Shown: piece by piece, positions 42,415-53,551 of the stretch | How the letters are laid out: each line of letters begins with the position of its first letter | Numbering within the stretch: position 1 is the stretch's first letter | Assembly (NCBI RefSeq): GCF_018449475.1 | Contig: NZ_JAHCQH010000017.1 | Location: 248,001 to 312,000, forward strand | Origin: Ancylobacter radicis | GTDB lineage: Bacteria; Pseudomonadota; Alphaproteobacteria; Rhizobiales; Xanthobacteraceae | Direction of reading: 5' to 3' | DNA length: 64,000 nt | Made by a program: the position numbers and the translations under genes | Notes under the pieces: generated by a model | Databases searched by the model: none | Told to the model about the DNA's origin: nothing | Seen by the model: only the letters and a program-made list of their open reading frames with translations

Positions 42415-43545
42415 TCAGCTATCCCCCTTGGGGGCCGCCGTCACCGCCGTTCCGGGCGCGAGGCGATACTGCCCCCGCACCACAACCGTCTGACCCGCCT
42501 CAAGGCCGGTCTCGATCACCGCGATGCCATTGGCGATCAACCCCGCCTGTACCGGGACCGTGGTGACCCGGCTGTCGCTCCCCACCACGAACACATAGTC
42601 GCCCGAGGGACCGCGCTGCACCGTATCCGACGGCACCGTCAGGGCGTTTTGGCGCGTTGCAACCTTGAACCGGACCGCGATGAACTGGCCGGGCCACAGC
42701 ATGTCGTCGGCGTTGGGGAACACCGATTTCACCTGCAGGGCGCCGCTTTGCGGATCGACCTTGTTGTCGATCAGCGCCACCGTGCCGGTCGCGAGCCGCC
42801 GGCTGCCGTCGCGCGACACGGCCTGCGCTTCCACCGCGGAAGCGTCGAGCGCGGTGCGGATGGTCGCCACCTCGTCCTGCGGCAGCGTCGAGATGACGGC
42901 GATGGGATGCAACTGGTTGAGGACGACGAGGCCATTCGCATCGGCGGCATGGACGATGTTGCCCTCATCCACCAGCCGAAGGCCCGCCCGTCCGTCGATC
43001 GGCGCGGTGATCTGCGTGTAGGAAAGCTGCGTCTGCGCCACGGAGATCGCCGCCCGATCCTGCGCGATCTGGGCCGCCAACTGGTCCACCGAGCTGCCCT
43101 GATTGTCGACGGCCTGCTGGCTGGCGAAGGCGTCCTTGCCGAGCTGGGTGTCGCGGGCAAAGATCTTCTGCGCATTGGTCAGGGACGCCTCGTCCTGCTG
43201 CAGCTTCGCCTGCGCCTGATCGAGCGCCGCCTGAAAGGTGCGCGGGTCGATGACCGCCAGCAGGTCGCCCTTGCGCACGTCCTGGCCTTCCTTGAACAGA
43301 ACCTGCTGCAACTCACCATCGACACGCGAGCGCACGGTGACGCTGTTGAAGGGCTGTACCGTGCCGACGCTGGTGAGGAACACCGGCACGTCGCGTCGGA
43401 CGACCTGCGTCATCTCGACCGGCACGGGCGCGGGAGCCGGCGGCGTGGCATGGGTCCGGGTACTGACCGCCCAGAGGGCGGCCCCTCCCGCCAGCGCCAC
43501 CATCACGGAGGCACCCAGCATGAGGGTAAGACGGCGGCCGGGCAT
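42415..43545 (-). CDS. RND efflux periplasmic adaptor (MdtA-like)
   Basis: A 376-residue membrane-fusion protein starting at ATG 43545 (MPGRRLTLMLGASVMVALAG, a signal or anchor helix). PVFLTSVGTVQPFNSVTVRSRVDGELQQVLFKEGQDVRKGDLLAVI is the first lipoyl half, followed by the helical hairpin and TQITAPIDGRAGLRLVDEGN. Partner of the downstream RND permease. No outer-membrane channel gene is present, so a shared TolC-like protein is likely. Confidence 0.93.
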   Translation of the reverse strand: MPGRRLTLMLGASVMVALAGGAALWAVSTRTHATPPAPAPVPVEMTQVVRRDVPVFLTSVGTVQPFNSVTVRSRVDGELQQVLFKEGQDVRKGDLLAVIDPRTFQAALDQAQAKLQQDEASLTNAQKIFARDTQLGKDAFASQQAVDNQGSSVDQLAAQIAQDRAAISVAQTQLSYTQITAPIDGRAGLRLVDEGNIVHAADANGLVVLNQLHPIAVISTLPQDEVATIRTALDASAVEAQAVSRDGSRRLATGTVALIDNKVDPQSGALQVKSVFPNADDMLWPGQFIAVRFKVATRQNALTVPSDTVQRGPSGDYVFVVGSDSRVTTVPVQAGLIANGIAVIETGLEAGQTVVVRGQYRLAPGTAVTAAPKGDS

Positions 43546-43670
43546 GGAGCGGCCCTCCAAATGGGTACAACAGCTCCATCCGTGCGCCCGAACGGCGCCG
43601 CTTTCTTTCGCGAACGCGCCCAACTTGCCGATCCGCCGCGTGGCGGTGCCAGTGGGGGATGGCGCGTGCC

Positions 43671-44576
43671 TCAGCCCCCTTCCAGGAACAGCTGCAAACG
43701 GGGACACACGAAATCGAGAAACACCCGCACCCGCTGGGGCAGGCGCGCGCCGCCGAGATAGACGGCATTGACCTGCTCCTCGTCGCCCTCCACGGCATCC
43801 GCCAGCACCTCGATCAGCCGGCCCGCCGCGATGTCGTCGCGCGCGTGATAGTCGCCGAGGCGCGCCAGCCCGACCCCGGCCACCGCCATGCGCCGGACGG
43901 TCTCGCCATTATTGGCGAGCAGCGAGCCATGGACCGCGCGATCGACGATGCGCCCGCTTTCCTTCAGCGGCCACACCGGCGCGGCGCGGCGGAAGTTGAA
44001 GCCGAGGCAGTTGTGATGGGCGAGGTCCTCGATGGTCCGCGGCGTGCCGTGGCGTTCGAGATAGGCGGGAGCGGCGACGATCTTGCGGTGCGCGGCGCCG
44101 ATCCGGCGCGCCATCATGCCGGAATCCGGCAGGGGCCCGACCCGGAACGCGACATCCGTCCGGTCGAGATACAGATCGACGATCTCGTCTGACAGGGAGA
44201 GATCGACGACGATCGGCGCATGAGCCTCCCAGAAGGCGGGAAGCAGCGGCTCCAGCCCGAGCGCGCCAAGGGCGACCGAGGCATTGACCCGGATCGTCCC
44301 GCCCGCGCGTGCCGCGCCTTGCGACAGCCCCTTTTCGAGGTCGTCCAGCTCGCCAAGCAGGGCCAGGCTCCGCTCGTAATAGACCTGCCCCTCCGCCGTC
44401 AGCGACAGCCGCCGCGTGGAGCGTTCGAGCAGGCGCACGCCCAGCCGCGCCTCGATGCGGCCGATCAGCTTGCTGACGGTCGACGGGGTCATCAGCAGCG
44501 CGCGCGCCGCCTCGGAAAAGCTGCCCGCTTCCACGACCCGCACGAACACCTGCATCTCTCCGGCGCGGTTATCCAT
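43671..44576 (-). CDS. LysR-family regulator divergent from the LLM oxidoreductase
   Basis: A 301-residue protein. ATG 44576 (MDNRAGEMQVFV) has GGAG 6 bp upstream and is preferred over ATG 44588, which lies inside a 23-bp dyad. Winged helix with AGSFSEAARALLMTPSTVSKLIGRIEARLG; effector domain from about residue 90. Close to regulators of redox enzymes such as aldo/keto-reductase clusters. Probably controls the divergent oxidoreductase operon. Confidence 0.92.
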   Translation of the reverse strand: MDNRAGEMQVFVRVVEAGSFSEAARALLMTPSTVSKLIGRIEARLGVRLLERSTRRLSLTAEGQVYYERSLALLGELDDLEKGLSQGAARAGGTIRVNASVALGALGLEPLLPAFWEAHAPIVVDLSLSDEIVDLYLDRTDVAFRVGPLPDSGMMARRIGAAHRKIVAAPAYLERHGTPRTIEDLAHHNCLGFNFRRAAPVWPLKESGRIVDRAVHGSLLANNGETVRRMAVAGVGLARLGDYHARDDIAAGRLIEVLADAVEGDEEQVNAVYLGGARLPQRVRVFLDFVCPRLQLFLEGG

Positions 44577-44586
44577 GCGCGGCTCC

Positions 44587-44609
44587 ATCTGTGAAATCGT
44601 TTCTCAGAT
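44587..44609. promoter_or_regulatory. 23-bp operator-like dyad in the LysR/LLM divergent promoter
   Basis: ATCTG-x-GAAA-TCG-TTTC-x-CAGAT is symmetrical at nine of eleven positions per arm. It lies immediately upstream of the LysR ribosome-binding site and about 55 bp before the LLM start, so bound protein could control both genes. The likely binder is the adjacent LysR protein. Confidence 0.55.
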
Positions 44610-44664
44610 AAAGTGGAAAGCGAGCCAATTATCAAGGACCGTCCCGCGGCCTATTTCAGCTTCC

Positions 44665-44709
44665 ATGAAACAGGACGCGATGAAACCAGACTCGGTGAAA
44701 CGAGGCTCG
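44665..44709 (+). repeat. Three 15-bp tandem repeats at the start of the LLM gene
   Basis: ATGAAACAGGACGCG, ATGAAACCAGACTCG and GTGAAACGAGGCTCG follow head to tail and encode MKQDA, MKPDS and VKRGS. Each begins with a usable start codon. Confidence 0.8.
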
Positions 44710-45678
44710 GCTCTGGACCTGATCCGCAAGCCGGATCGCCTCACCCTCGGCATCGAATTGCCGCTGGACAATGACTGGTCGCCCGCTGGCGAGGCCCGGC
44801 GGGTGGCACAGGGCCGCCTGCCCGGCGTGCCCGACCTCTCCGTGCAGACCGACCTCGTGCGCCGGGCCGATGAGCTCGGCTTCGCGGCGGTGTGGATGCG
44901 CGACGTGCCGGTCTTCGACCAGGTGAACATGGGCGATGCCGGTTCGGTGCACGATGTTTTCGTGCTGCTCGGCCATCTTGCCGGGCTGACCCGCACCATC
45001 GCGCTGGGCACCGCCGCCGTCGTGCTGCCGATCCGCCATCCCCTGATGACGGCGAAAGCGGCCGCCTCGGTCGACGCGCTGTCCGGCGGGCGGCTCATTC
45101 TCGGCGTCGCCTCCGGCGATCGGCCGGTGGAATATCCGCTGCTCGGCCTCGATTTCGCAGCGCGCGGCGCCGCGTTCCGGGACGCGGTCGATTATCTCCG
45201 GGCGGCCTGGCAGCCCGGCGGCCTGCCGGTGAACGGCACGCGCCTGCCAAGCCTGCATCTGCTGCCGCGCCCGGCGCAGCCGGCCATTCCGCTCGTCGTT
45301 GCCGGACAGGCCCGGCAGGATGATGACTGGCTCGCCGCCCATATGGACGGGCGCTTCGTCTATCCCGGCAGCATCGAGGCGATGACGGCGCAGGCGACGC
45401 GCTGGCGGGAGGCGACCGCCGGTCGCGGCGCCTTCATCAGCGCCTGCCATCTCGACCTGCTGGACGACGCCAACGCTCCCTTCCAGCCCATCCGTTTCGG
45501 CGCCCGCCTCGGGCGAAAGAGCCTGATCGCGCATCTCGACGCGCTGGCCGGCGCGGGCGTCGATCATCTCGCCTTCAACATGCGGCAGTCGGCCCGTCCG
45601 CCTGCCGAGATCATCGAGGAACTGGCGTCCGACGTGATGCCGGCGCTCATCACCCGCAGCCGGGCGCACGCCGCCTGA
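44665..45678 (+). CDS. LLM-class flavin-dependent oxidoreductase
   Basis: A 337-residue luciferase-like monooxygenase-fold protein: TLGIELPLDNDWSP, DLVRRADELGFAAVWMRDVP, TRTIALGTAAVVLPIRHPLMTAKAAAS and GGRLILGVASGDRPVEYPLLG. It likely uses FMN or F420-type flavin. The N-terminus is three 15-bp tandem repeats, each starting with ATG, ATG or GTG (44665, 44680, 44695), so the start is uncertain by up to ten residues. First gene of a cluster with an aldo/keto reductase and an MFS pump. Confidence 0.9.
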   Translation: MKQDAMKPDSVKRGSALDLIRKPDRLTLGIELPLDNDWSPAGEARRVAQGRLPGVPDLSVQTDLVRRADELGFAAVWMRDVPVFDQVNMGDAGSVHDVFVLLGHLAGLTRTIALGTAAVVLPIRHPLMTAKAAASVDALSGGRLILGVASGDRPVEYPLLGLDFAARGAAFRDAVDYLRAAWQPGGLPVNGTRLPSLHLLPRPAQPAIPLVVAGQARQDDDWLAAHMDGRFVYPGSIEAMTAQATRWREATAGRGAFISACHLDLLDDANAPFQPIRFGARLGRKSLIAHLDALAGAGVDHLAFNMRQSARPPAEIIEELASDVMPALITRSRAHAA

Positions 45679-45694
45679 ACGAAAGGACTCCCTG

Positions 45695-46516
45695 ATGACT
45701 ATCGTGAAAGCCCATGGCGCGGAGATTCCCGCCCTCGGCTTCGGCGTGTTCCGCATGTCGGACGCCGAGGTCGAGGCGGTCGTGCCCGCCGCGCTCGAAG
45801 CCGGGTTCCGCCATTTCGATACGGCGCAGGCCTACCGCAACGAGGCGGCCCTCGGGCGTGCTCTGGCCGCGTCGGGGGTGCGCCGGGACGACCTCTTCCT
45901 GACCACCAAGGTCTGGGTCGATCAATACGGCAAGCAGAGCTTCGCCGCCTCGGTGGACGAAAGCCTGGACAAGCTGAAGGTCGACCGGGTCGATCTCCTG
46001 CTGCTGCATTGGCCCACCGACAAGGTCGCCATCGCCGACCAGATCGAGCGGCTCAACGAGGTACAGGCGGCCGGCAAGACCCGCTTCATCGGCGTGAGCA
46101 ACCAGAATATCGCGCAAATGACGCAATCGGCCGCGCTGAGCCGGGCGCCGATCGTCACCAACCAGATCGAGGCGCATCCCTATCTCGACCAGAGCGCGGT
46201 CGCGGCAGCGGCGAAGGCGCTGGGCGTATCCATCACCGCCTATTTCGGCATGGCCGACGGCGCCGTGCCGCGCGATCCGCTGCTGCGGGAGATCGGCGCC
46301 CGGCACGGCAAGAGCGCCGCTCAGGTGGCGCTGCGCTGGCTGATCCAGCTCGGCTACATCGCCTTGTCGAAGACCGCCCGGCCCGAACGGGTGGCGGAGA
46401 ACATCGCCATCTTCGACTTCGCGCTGACCGATGAGGACATGGCCCGGATCGGCACGCTGGCCCGCCCGGACGGACGGCTGGTGAGCCCGCCCGGACTGGC
46501 CCCGGACTGGGATTGA
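45695..46516 (+). CDS. Aldo/keto reductase
   Basis: A 273-residue NADPH-dependent reductase. The tetrad is present: Asp and Tyr in FDTAQAYRNEAALG, Lys in LTTKVW, and His in LLLLHWP. FIGVSNQN and IALSKTARPERV complete the cofactor site. It is 16 bp after the LLM gene and 11 bp before the MFS gene, so the three are likely one transcript for detoxifying or metabolising a small carbonyl compound. Confidence 0.93.
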   Translation: MTIVKAHGAEIPALGFGVFRMSDAEVEAVVPAALEAGFRHFDTAQAYRNEAALGRALAASGVRRDDLFLTTKVWVDQYGKQSFAASVDESLDKLKVDRVDLLLLHWPTDKVAIADQIERLNEVQAAGKTRFIGVSNQNIAQMTQSAALSRAPIVTNQIEAHPYLDQSAVAAAAKALGVSITAYFGMADGAVPRDPLLREIGARHGKSAAQVALRWLIQLGYIALSKTARPERVAENIAIFDFALTDEDMARIGTLARPDGRLVSPPGLAPDWD

Positions 46517-46527
46517 GGAGCCTCGCA

Positions 46528-47745
46528 ATGAACGACACCATCTCATCCCCGACCTCTTCCCCGACGCAGGGCGCCCGCCCGTCGTTCAACTGGCCGCTGC
46601 TGGCGCTGGCCGTCGGCGCCTTCGGCATCGGCACCACCGAGTTCACACCGATGGGTCTGCTGCCCGTGATCGCGCAGGGGGTGGACGTGTCGATCCCCAC
46701 CGCCGGCATGCTGGTCAGCGCCTATGCGATCGGCGTGATGGTGGGCGCCCCCTTCATGACGCTCGCCTTCAGCCGCTTCGGCAAGCGCACCGCCCTGATG
46801 CTGCTGATGGCGATCTTCACCCTCGGCAACATCCTCTCGGCTCTGTCGCCGGACTACTACACGCTGCTCGCCTCCCGTGTCGTCACCAGCCTCAACCACG
46901 GCGCCTTCTTCGGTCTCGGCGCCATCGTCGCGGCCAGCGTGGTGCCGAAAGACAAACAGGCCAGCGCCATCGCGACCATGTTCATGGGCCTGACCATCGC
47001 CAATGTCGGCGGCGTGCCGGCCGCCACCTGGATCGGCCAGCAGGTCGGCTGGCGCATCGCCTTTGCCGGCACGGCCCTGCTCGGCCTGCTCACCATCGTC
47101 GCCCTGTGGCTGGCGCTGCCGCGCGGCGAGGCGGGGAAGATGCCGGATATTCGCCGTGAGCTGGGCGTCCTCACCCGGCCGGCGGTGCTGCTCGCCATGG
47201 CGACCACGGTGATGGGCGCGGGTGCCATGTTCACGCTCTACACCTATCTCGCGCCGACCCTCGCCGATCTGACCGGTGCGTCGGAAAGCTTCGTGACGCT
47301 CGCTCTGGTGCTGGTCGGTATCGGCTTCACCATTGGCAACGGCCTCGGCGGCAGGCTCGCCGATTGGTCGCTCGACGGGGCGACGAAGATCTTCCTCGCG
47401 GCCATCGCGCTCATCATGCTGGTGCTGCCCTTCGCCCTGACCAGCCATGTCGGCGCAGCCATCGGCCTGCTGGCCTGGGGCGCGGCAACCTTCGCCCTCG
47501 TGCCGCCGGTGCAGATGCGGGTGATGCAGGCGGCGTCCGAGGCGCCGGGGCTGGCCTCGTCGATCAATGTCGGCGCCTTCAACCTCGGCAATGCCCTGGG
47601 TGCGGCGGTCGGCGGCGGCGTCATCAGCCTTGGCCTCGGCTATGCGGCGGTTCCCCTCGCCGGCGGGGTTCTCGCCGCGGCCGGCCTCGTGCTGGTCTGG
47701 CTGGGCGCCCGCCAGCGCACCGCGCTGCGTCCCTGCGAGGCCTGA
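46528..47745 (+). CDS. MFS transporter, DHA1/AraJ-like
   Basis: A 405-residue protein starting at ATG 46528 after GAGGAG, with 12 predicted helices. GTTEFTPMGLLPVIAQGVDVSIPTAGMLVSAYAIGVMVGAPF is typical of the AraJ/YdhP efflux group, and the loop after helix 2 reads SRFGKRTALM. Probably exports a drug, sugar or metabolite related to the preceding redox genes. A long hairpin (47754-47804) follows. Confidence 0.92.
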   Translation: MNDTISSPTSSPTQGARPSFNWPLLALAVGAFGIGTTEFTPMGLLPVIAQGVDVSIPTAGMLVSAYAIGVMVGAPFMTLAFSRFGKRTALMLLMAIFTLGNILSALSPDYYTLLASRVVTSLNHGAFFGLGAIVAASVVPKDKQASAIATMFMGLTIANVGGVPAATWIGQQVGWRIAFAGTALLGLLTIVALWLALPRGEAGKMPDIRRELGVLTRPAVLLAMATTVMGAGAMFTLYTYLAPTLADLTGASESFVTLALVLVGIGFTIGNGLGGRLADWSLDGATKIFLAAIALIMLVLPFALTSHVGAAIGLLAWGAATFALVPPVQMRVMQAASEAPGLASSINVGAFNLGNALGAAVGGGVISLGLGYAAVPLAGGVLAAAGLVLVWLGARQRTALRPCEA

Positions 47746-47753
47746 AGGACCAG

Positions 47754-47804
47754 GACGCCGGGTCGCCGGCGGCAGCCGCGCGCTGCCCGCCGGAATCCGG
47801 CGTC
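47754..47804 (+). terminator. Long hairpin after the MFS gene
   Basis: GACGCCGG (47754-47761) pairs with CCGGCGTC (47797-47804), and the interior CCGGCGGCAG/CTGCCCGCCGG region continues the stem. It ends the LLM/AKR/MFS cluster. No T-run follows. Confidence 0.5.
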
Positions 47805-47840
47805 ACGGCCCTATTATTCGTGTGGAGGAGACAAAGCGAC

Positions 47841-48272
47841 ATGGCTGAGATCCAACGTCACATCCCCGTCCCCGGCGGCTTCCTCATGGTGCTGCGCCAG
47901 GGCGACGATGTCCTGGCGCATCTTGAGGCGCTGATGCGGGAGGCGGATATTCCCGCCGCCTCGGTCCGCGGCTTCGGCTTTGCCGGCTTGATCCGCTTCG
48001 GCTTCTTCGATTTCGAGCGGCGCGATTATGAGCCCCGCGATTTCCGCGACATGGAGGTCACGGCGCTTCTGGGAACCCTCGCCTGGAAAGACGGCGCGCC
48101 GGCGATCCACGCCCATGCCACCGCCACCGGCGCCGACTTCAACGCCGTCGGCGGCCACCTTCTCGCCCTCACCGTCGGGCGCGGCTCGTTCGAACTGACG
48201 ATCACCACCCACGACCGCCGGCTGGAGCGCCGGTTCGAGGAAGACATCGGCGCCAACGTGCTGCGACTGTAA
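47841..48272 (+). CDS. PPC (DUF296) domain protein
   Basis: A 143-residue single-domain protein after GGAGGAG. The pattern PGGFLMVLRQGDDVLAHLEALMREADIPAASVRGFG, then HAHATATGADFNAVGGHL with its histidine pair, is the plant-and-prokaryote-conserved domain. Bacterial members form trimers; some bind nucleic acid or metal, and most have no known role. Convergent with guaA. Confidence 0.88.
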   Translation: MAEIQRHIPVPGGFLMVLRQGDDVLAHLEALMREADIPAASVRGFGFAGLIRFGFFDFERRDYEPRDFRDMEVTALLGTLAWKDGAPAIHAHATATGADFNAVGGHLLALTVGRGSFELTITTHDRRLERRFEEDIGANVLRL

Positions 48273-48293
48273 AGCCGCCGCGCGCGTGGCGAA

Positions 48294-49865
48294 TTATTCC
48301 CACTCAATCGTCCCCGGCGGCTTGCTGGTCACGTCGTAGACCACGCGGTTGACGCCCTTGACCTCGTTGACGATGCGGGTGGCGACGCGGCCGAGGAAGG
48401 CCATGTCGAAGGGGTAGAAATCCGCCGTCATGCCGTCGACCGAGGTCACGGCGCGCAGGCCGACCACATAGTCATAGGTACGGTAATCGCCCATCACGCC
48501 CACGGTCTTCACCGGCAGGATCACGGCGAAGGCCTGCCAGATCTCCTCATAGAGGCCGTGGCGGCGGATTTCCTCGAGATACACCTCGTCGGCGAGGCGG
48601 AGGATGTCGAGCTTCTCGCGGGTGATCTCGCCCGGGCAGCGAATGGCGAGGCCCGGCCCCGGGAAGGGGTGGCGGCCGACGAAGATGTCGGGCAGGCCCA
48701 GCTCGCGGCCGAGCGCGCGGACCTCGTCCTTGAACAATTCGCGCAGCGGCTCGACCAGCTGCATGTTCATGCGCGCGGGCAGGCCGCCGACATTGTGGTG
48801 GCTCTTGATCGTCACCGACGGGCCGCCGGAGAAGCTGACGCTCTCGATCACGTCGGGGTAGAGCGTGCCCTGGGCGAGGAAACCCGCGCCGCCGATCTTC
48901 TTGGCCTCGTCCTCGAACACGTCGATGAACAGCTTGCCGATGGTCTTGCGCTTCACTTCCGGGTCGGTCACGCCTTCCAGCGCGCCGAGGAACATCTCGG
49001 AAGCGTCCACATGCACCAGCGGGATGTTGTAGGCGTCGCGGAACAGGGTGACGACCTTCTCGGCCTCGCCGAGGCGCAGCAGGCCGTGGTCGACGAACAC
49101 GCAGGTGAGCTGGTCGCCGATCGCCTCATGGATCAGCACCGCCGCCACGGACGAGTCGACGCCGCCGGACAGGCCGCAGATCACCCTTCCCTCGCCCACC
49201 TGCTCGCGGATGCGGCGGATCGCCTCCTCGCGGAACGCCTTCATGCTCCAGTCGGCGCGGGCGCCGGAGATCTTGCGCACGAAATTGCGGATCAGCGCGG
49301 CGCCGTTCGGCGTGTGCATCACTTCCGGGTGGAACATGGTGGTGTAGATGCGGCGCTCCTCGTTCACCGCCACGGCGCAGGGCGCGTTCTCGGAGGTGGC
49401 GACGACCTCGAAGCCTTCCGGCAGCTTGGTCACGCGGTCGCCATGGCTCATCCACACCGGATAGGCGCCGCCGACCTCCCACACGCCCTCATAGAGCGCG
49501 CTGGGCTTGTGCACGGTCACCTCGGCGCGGCCGAATTCGGCGGCGTGGCCGCCTTCCACCGTGCCGCCGAGCTGCACGGCGCAGGTCTGCTGGCCATAGC
49601 AGATGGCGAAGATCGGCACGCCGGCGTCGAAGGCTTCCTGCGGCGCGCGCGGGCTGTTCTCATCGAGCACCGAGGCCGGGCCGCCGGAGAAGATGATGCC
49701 CTTCGGCTTCACGCGGGTGAAGGCCTCCGCCGCGCTCTGGAACGGCACGATCTCGGAATAGACCCCCTCCTCGCGCACGCGGCGGGCGATGAGCTGGGTG
49801 ACCTGCGAGCCGAAATCGATGATCAGGATCGTGTCGTGCTCTTGTGTCGTCTCGGTCTGGCTCAT
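48294..49865 (-). CDS. guaA: GMP synthase (glutamine-hydrolysing)
   Basis: A 523-residue protein of standard length. The class I amidotransferase half has IFAICYGQQ (nucleophile Cys) and the FHPEVMHT histidine/glutamate. The ATP-pyrophosphatase half has the P-loop [12 protein letters not shown]. The C-terminal dimerisation domain ends [11 protein letters not shown]. It converts XMP to GMP in the cytoplasm. guaB, the preceding step, lies 1.9 kb upstream on the same strand, separated by rRNA methyltransferase and MAPEG genes. Confidence 0.98.
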   Translation of the reverse strand: MSQTETTQEHDTILIIDFGSQVTQLIARRVREEGVYSEIVPFQSAAEAFTRVKPKGIIFSGGPASVLDENSPRAPQEAFDAGVPIFAICYGQQTCAVQLGGTVEGGHAAEFGRAEVTVHKPSALYEGVWEVGGAYPVWMSHGDRVTKLPEGFEVVATSENAPCAVAVNEERRIYTTMFHPEVMHTPNGAALIRNFVRKISGARADWSMKAFREEAIRRIREQVGEGRVICGLSGGVDSSVAAVLIHEAIGDQLTCVFVDHGLLRLGEAEKVVTLFRDAYNIPLVHVDASEMFLGALEGVTDPEVKRKTIGKLFIDVFEDEAKKIGGAGFLAQGTLYPDVIESVSFSGGPSVTIKSHHNVGGLPARMNMQLVEPLRELFKDEVRALGRELGLPDIFVGRHPFPGPGLAIRCPGEITREKLDILRLADEVYLEEIRRHGLYEEIWQAFAVILPVKTVGVMGDYRTYDYVVGLRAVTSVDGMTADFYPFDMAFLGRVATRIVNEVKGVNRVVYDVTSKPPGTIEWE

Positions 49866-49910
49866 GTCGATCTCTGTCCGCTCGTTCGGCAGGTTGCGTT
49901 CATATCCGGC

Positions 49911-51236
49911 TCAGGCGTCGCGCACCATGATGGCGACGAAGAAACCGTCGGTTCCGGTGCGGCGCGGTGTCAGCAGAATGCCTTCCGGGCGCATCAGCGC
50001 GGCTTCCGCCAGCGCCAGCCCGCGCTCGCCCAGCGCCAGCACGGTCTCGGCCGGCGGGATGACGCGGAAGGCGGGGTGGCGCGCGGTGAAGGCGCGGATC
50101 TGCGCGACATTCTCCTCGTCCAGCAGCGAGCAGGTGACATAGGCGAGCCGCCCGCCGGGCTTCACGAAGCGCGCGGCATCGTCGAGGATTTCCGCCTGCT
50201 CCTTCACCCGCTCGGCCAGTGCGCCCGGCCGCATGCGCCATTTGGCGTCGGGGTTGCGGCGCCAGGTGCCGGTGCCGGTGCAGGGCGCGTCGACCAGCAC
50301 GAGGTCCATGCGGGATTCCAGATCGGCCAGCACGTCGGCGCGCGCCGGGCCGCGGCCCTTGGGCGAGCGGACCTGCACATTATGGATGCCGGCGCGCTGG
50401 ATGCGCTCATGGATCGGCGCGAGGCGGCGCAGATCGTCGTCATAGGCGTAGAGCTGGCCGGCATTGTCCATCAGCGCGGCGAGTTCCAGCGTCTTGCCGC
50501 CACCGCCGGCGCAGATGTCCAGCACCTGCCCGCCGCGCGGCGGGGCGGCGAGAATGGCGGCGATCTGCGAGCCCTCGTCCTGGATCTCGACCAGCCCCTT
50601 GAGATAGGCCGGCTCGACGGTGAGCGGGGGCGCCTTGCCATCCGCCTCCAGCGCGATGCGCAGGGTGAGCGGCGACCACGCGCCGGGCGTCACCGAGAGA
50701 TGTTCAAGCTGCTGCTGCGCCTTGTCGATGCCGCCCTTCAGCGAATTGACCCGCAGGTCGAGCGGGGCGCGATCGGCCAGCGCCGCGCCCTCGGCATCGC
50801 GCGCCTCGCCGAACACGGCTTCAAGCGGCGCGTCGAGCCATTCCGGGTAATCGCCGCGCACATGGGCAGGTGCGTCATCGAGCGTGGCGTCGGTGAGGCG
50901 GGCGCGCTCGGCCTCGGTCAGCGGTGCGGGGGCGAAGCGCGACCCGTCGCACAGAGCGGCGATGGCGTCCGCCTCCATGCCGCGGCCGAGCCGGAGCATG
51001 CCGAGAATGAGCGCGCGCGGCGTCTCCTCGCCCAGTGTCTCGCCCATCAGGAAGGCGGCGGAGGCGCGGCGGCGCAGCGCGTCATAGACCAGCGAAGAGA
51101 GCGCGGCGCGGTCGCCCGAGCCGGCGAAGCGGTGGGCGCGGCCCCAGTCCTTCAACACGTCGGCGGCCGGGCGGCGTTCGGCGAGGATGGTGCCGATCAC
51201 CTCGATGGCGGCGGAAAGCCGGGCTGCCGGTGTCAT
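49911..51236 (-). CDS. RsmB/NOP-family RNA cytosine-C5 methyltransferase
   Basis: A 441-residue protein with an N-terminal NusB-like helical region and a C-terminal methyltransferase. SAM site VLDICAGGGGKTLELAALM, catalytic cysteine loop VDAPCTGTGTWRRNPD, and second cysteine in YVTCSLLDEEN. It methylates C5 of a cytosine in rRNA (the RsmB target is C967 in E. coli), though substrate specificity among paralogs is uncertain. Lies between guaA and the MAPEG gene. Confidence 0.93.
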   Translation of the reverse strand: MTPAARLSAAIEVIGTILAERRPAADVLKDWGRAHRFAGSGDRAALSSLVYDALRRRASAAFLMGETLGEETPRALILGMLRLGRGMEADAIAALCDGSRFAPAPLTEAERARLTDATLDDAPAHVRGDYPEWLDAPLEAVFGEARDAEGAALADRAPLDLRVNSLKGGIDKAQQQLEHLSVTPGAWSPLTLRIALEADGKAPPLTVEPAYLKGLVEIQDEGSQIAAILAAPPRGGQVLDICAGGGGKTLELAALMDNAGQLYAYDDDLRRLAPIHERIQRAGIHNVQVRSPKGRGPARADVLADLESRMDLVLVDAPCTGTGTWRRNPDAKWRMRPGALAERVKEQAEILDDAARFVKPGGRLAYVTCSLLDEENVAQIRAFTARHPAFRVIPPAETVLALGERGLALAEAALMRPEGILLTPRRTGTDGFFVAIMVRDA

Positions 51237-51246
51237 GTAAGCTCCG

Positions 51247-51678
51247 TCACGGCATGGCCGGCGCGAACAGGATCGCCAGCGCGAAAAGGATCCACATCAG
51301 CATGAGCACGACCACGCCCACCATATAGGCGGGGAAGCGGATGCTCAGCGCGTTGCTGGTCACATGCACGACGGCATGGACGATGCGGGAGAGAACGAAA
51401 ACCCAGGACAGCACCACGAACAGCCCGTCCGCCTGCCGCGTGACCAGCGCGAAGGCGACCAGCGCATAGAACAGCACCGGCACCTCGAACTGGTTGCGGA
51501 AGCAGTTGCTGGCCTGCCGCACCTGCGCCGGCCAGCCGCTGTCGTCGATCAGCACGCGCTCCCGCTCGACGCTGCCCGCCTTTACCGCGCGCAGGCGCAC
51601 CGCCCCCAGCCGGAACAGCACGGCGAAGGTGAGCGCGACCTGCACGAAGACCGGCAGCAGAATGGCGGGAATGGTCAC
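51247..51678 (-). CDS. MAPEG-family membrane protein
   Basis: A 143-residue protein with four transmembrane helices. VRQASNCFRNQFEVPVLFYALVAFALV is the MAPEG signature region, and helix 4 reads AYMVGVVVLMLMWILFALAI. The family includes glutathione-dependent membrane enzymes in eukaryotes; bacterial roles are mostly unknown. Encoded between guaB and the methyltransferase gene on the same strand. Confidence 0.9.
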   Translation of the reverse strand: MTIPAILLPVFVQVALTFAVLFRLGAVRLRAVKAGSVERERVLIDDSGWPAQVRQASNCFRNQFEVPVLFYALVAFALVTRQADGLFVVLSWVFVLSRIVHAVVHVTSNALSIRFPAYMVGVVVLMLMWILFALAILFAPAMP

Positions 51679-51723
51679 GTGGTGGCATCCCTGTTCAGGC
51701 GGAAGCGACGTTCCGCGGGGGCC

Positions 51724-53551
<1,828 letters not shown>

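Noticed and set aside
48558-51305. A 915-codon open frame on the plus strand
   Set aside because: It lies antisense to guaA and the RsmB-type gene and has the low-complexity His/Arg/Ala/Gly composition of GC-rich shadow frames; the minus-strand genes have clear catalytic motifs.
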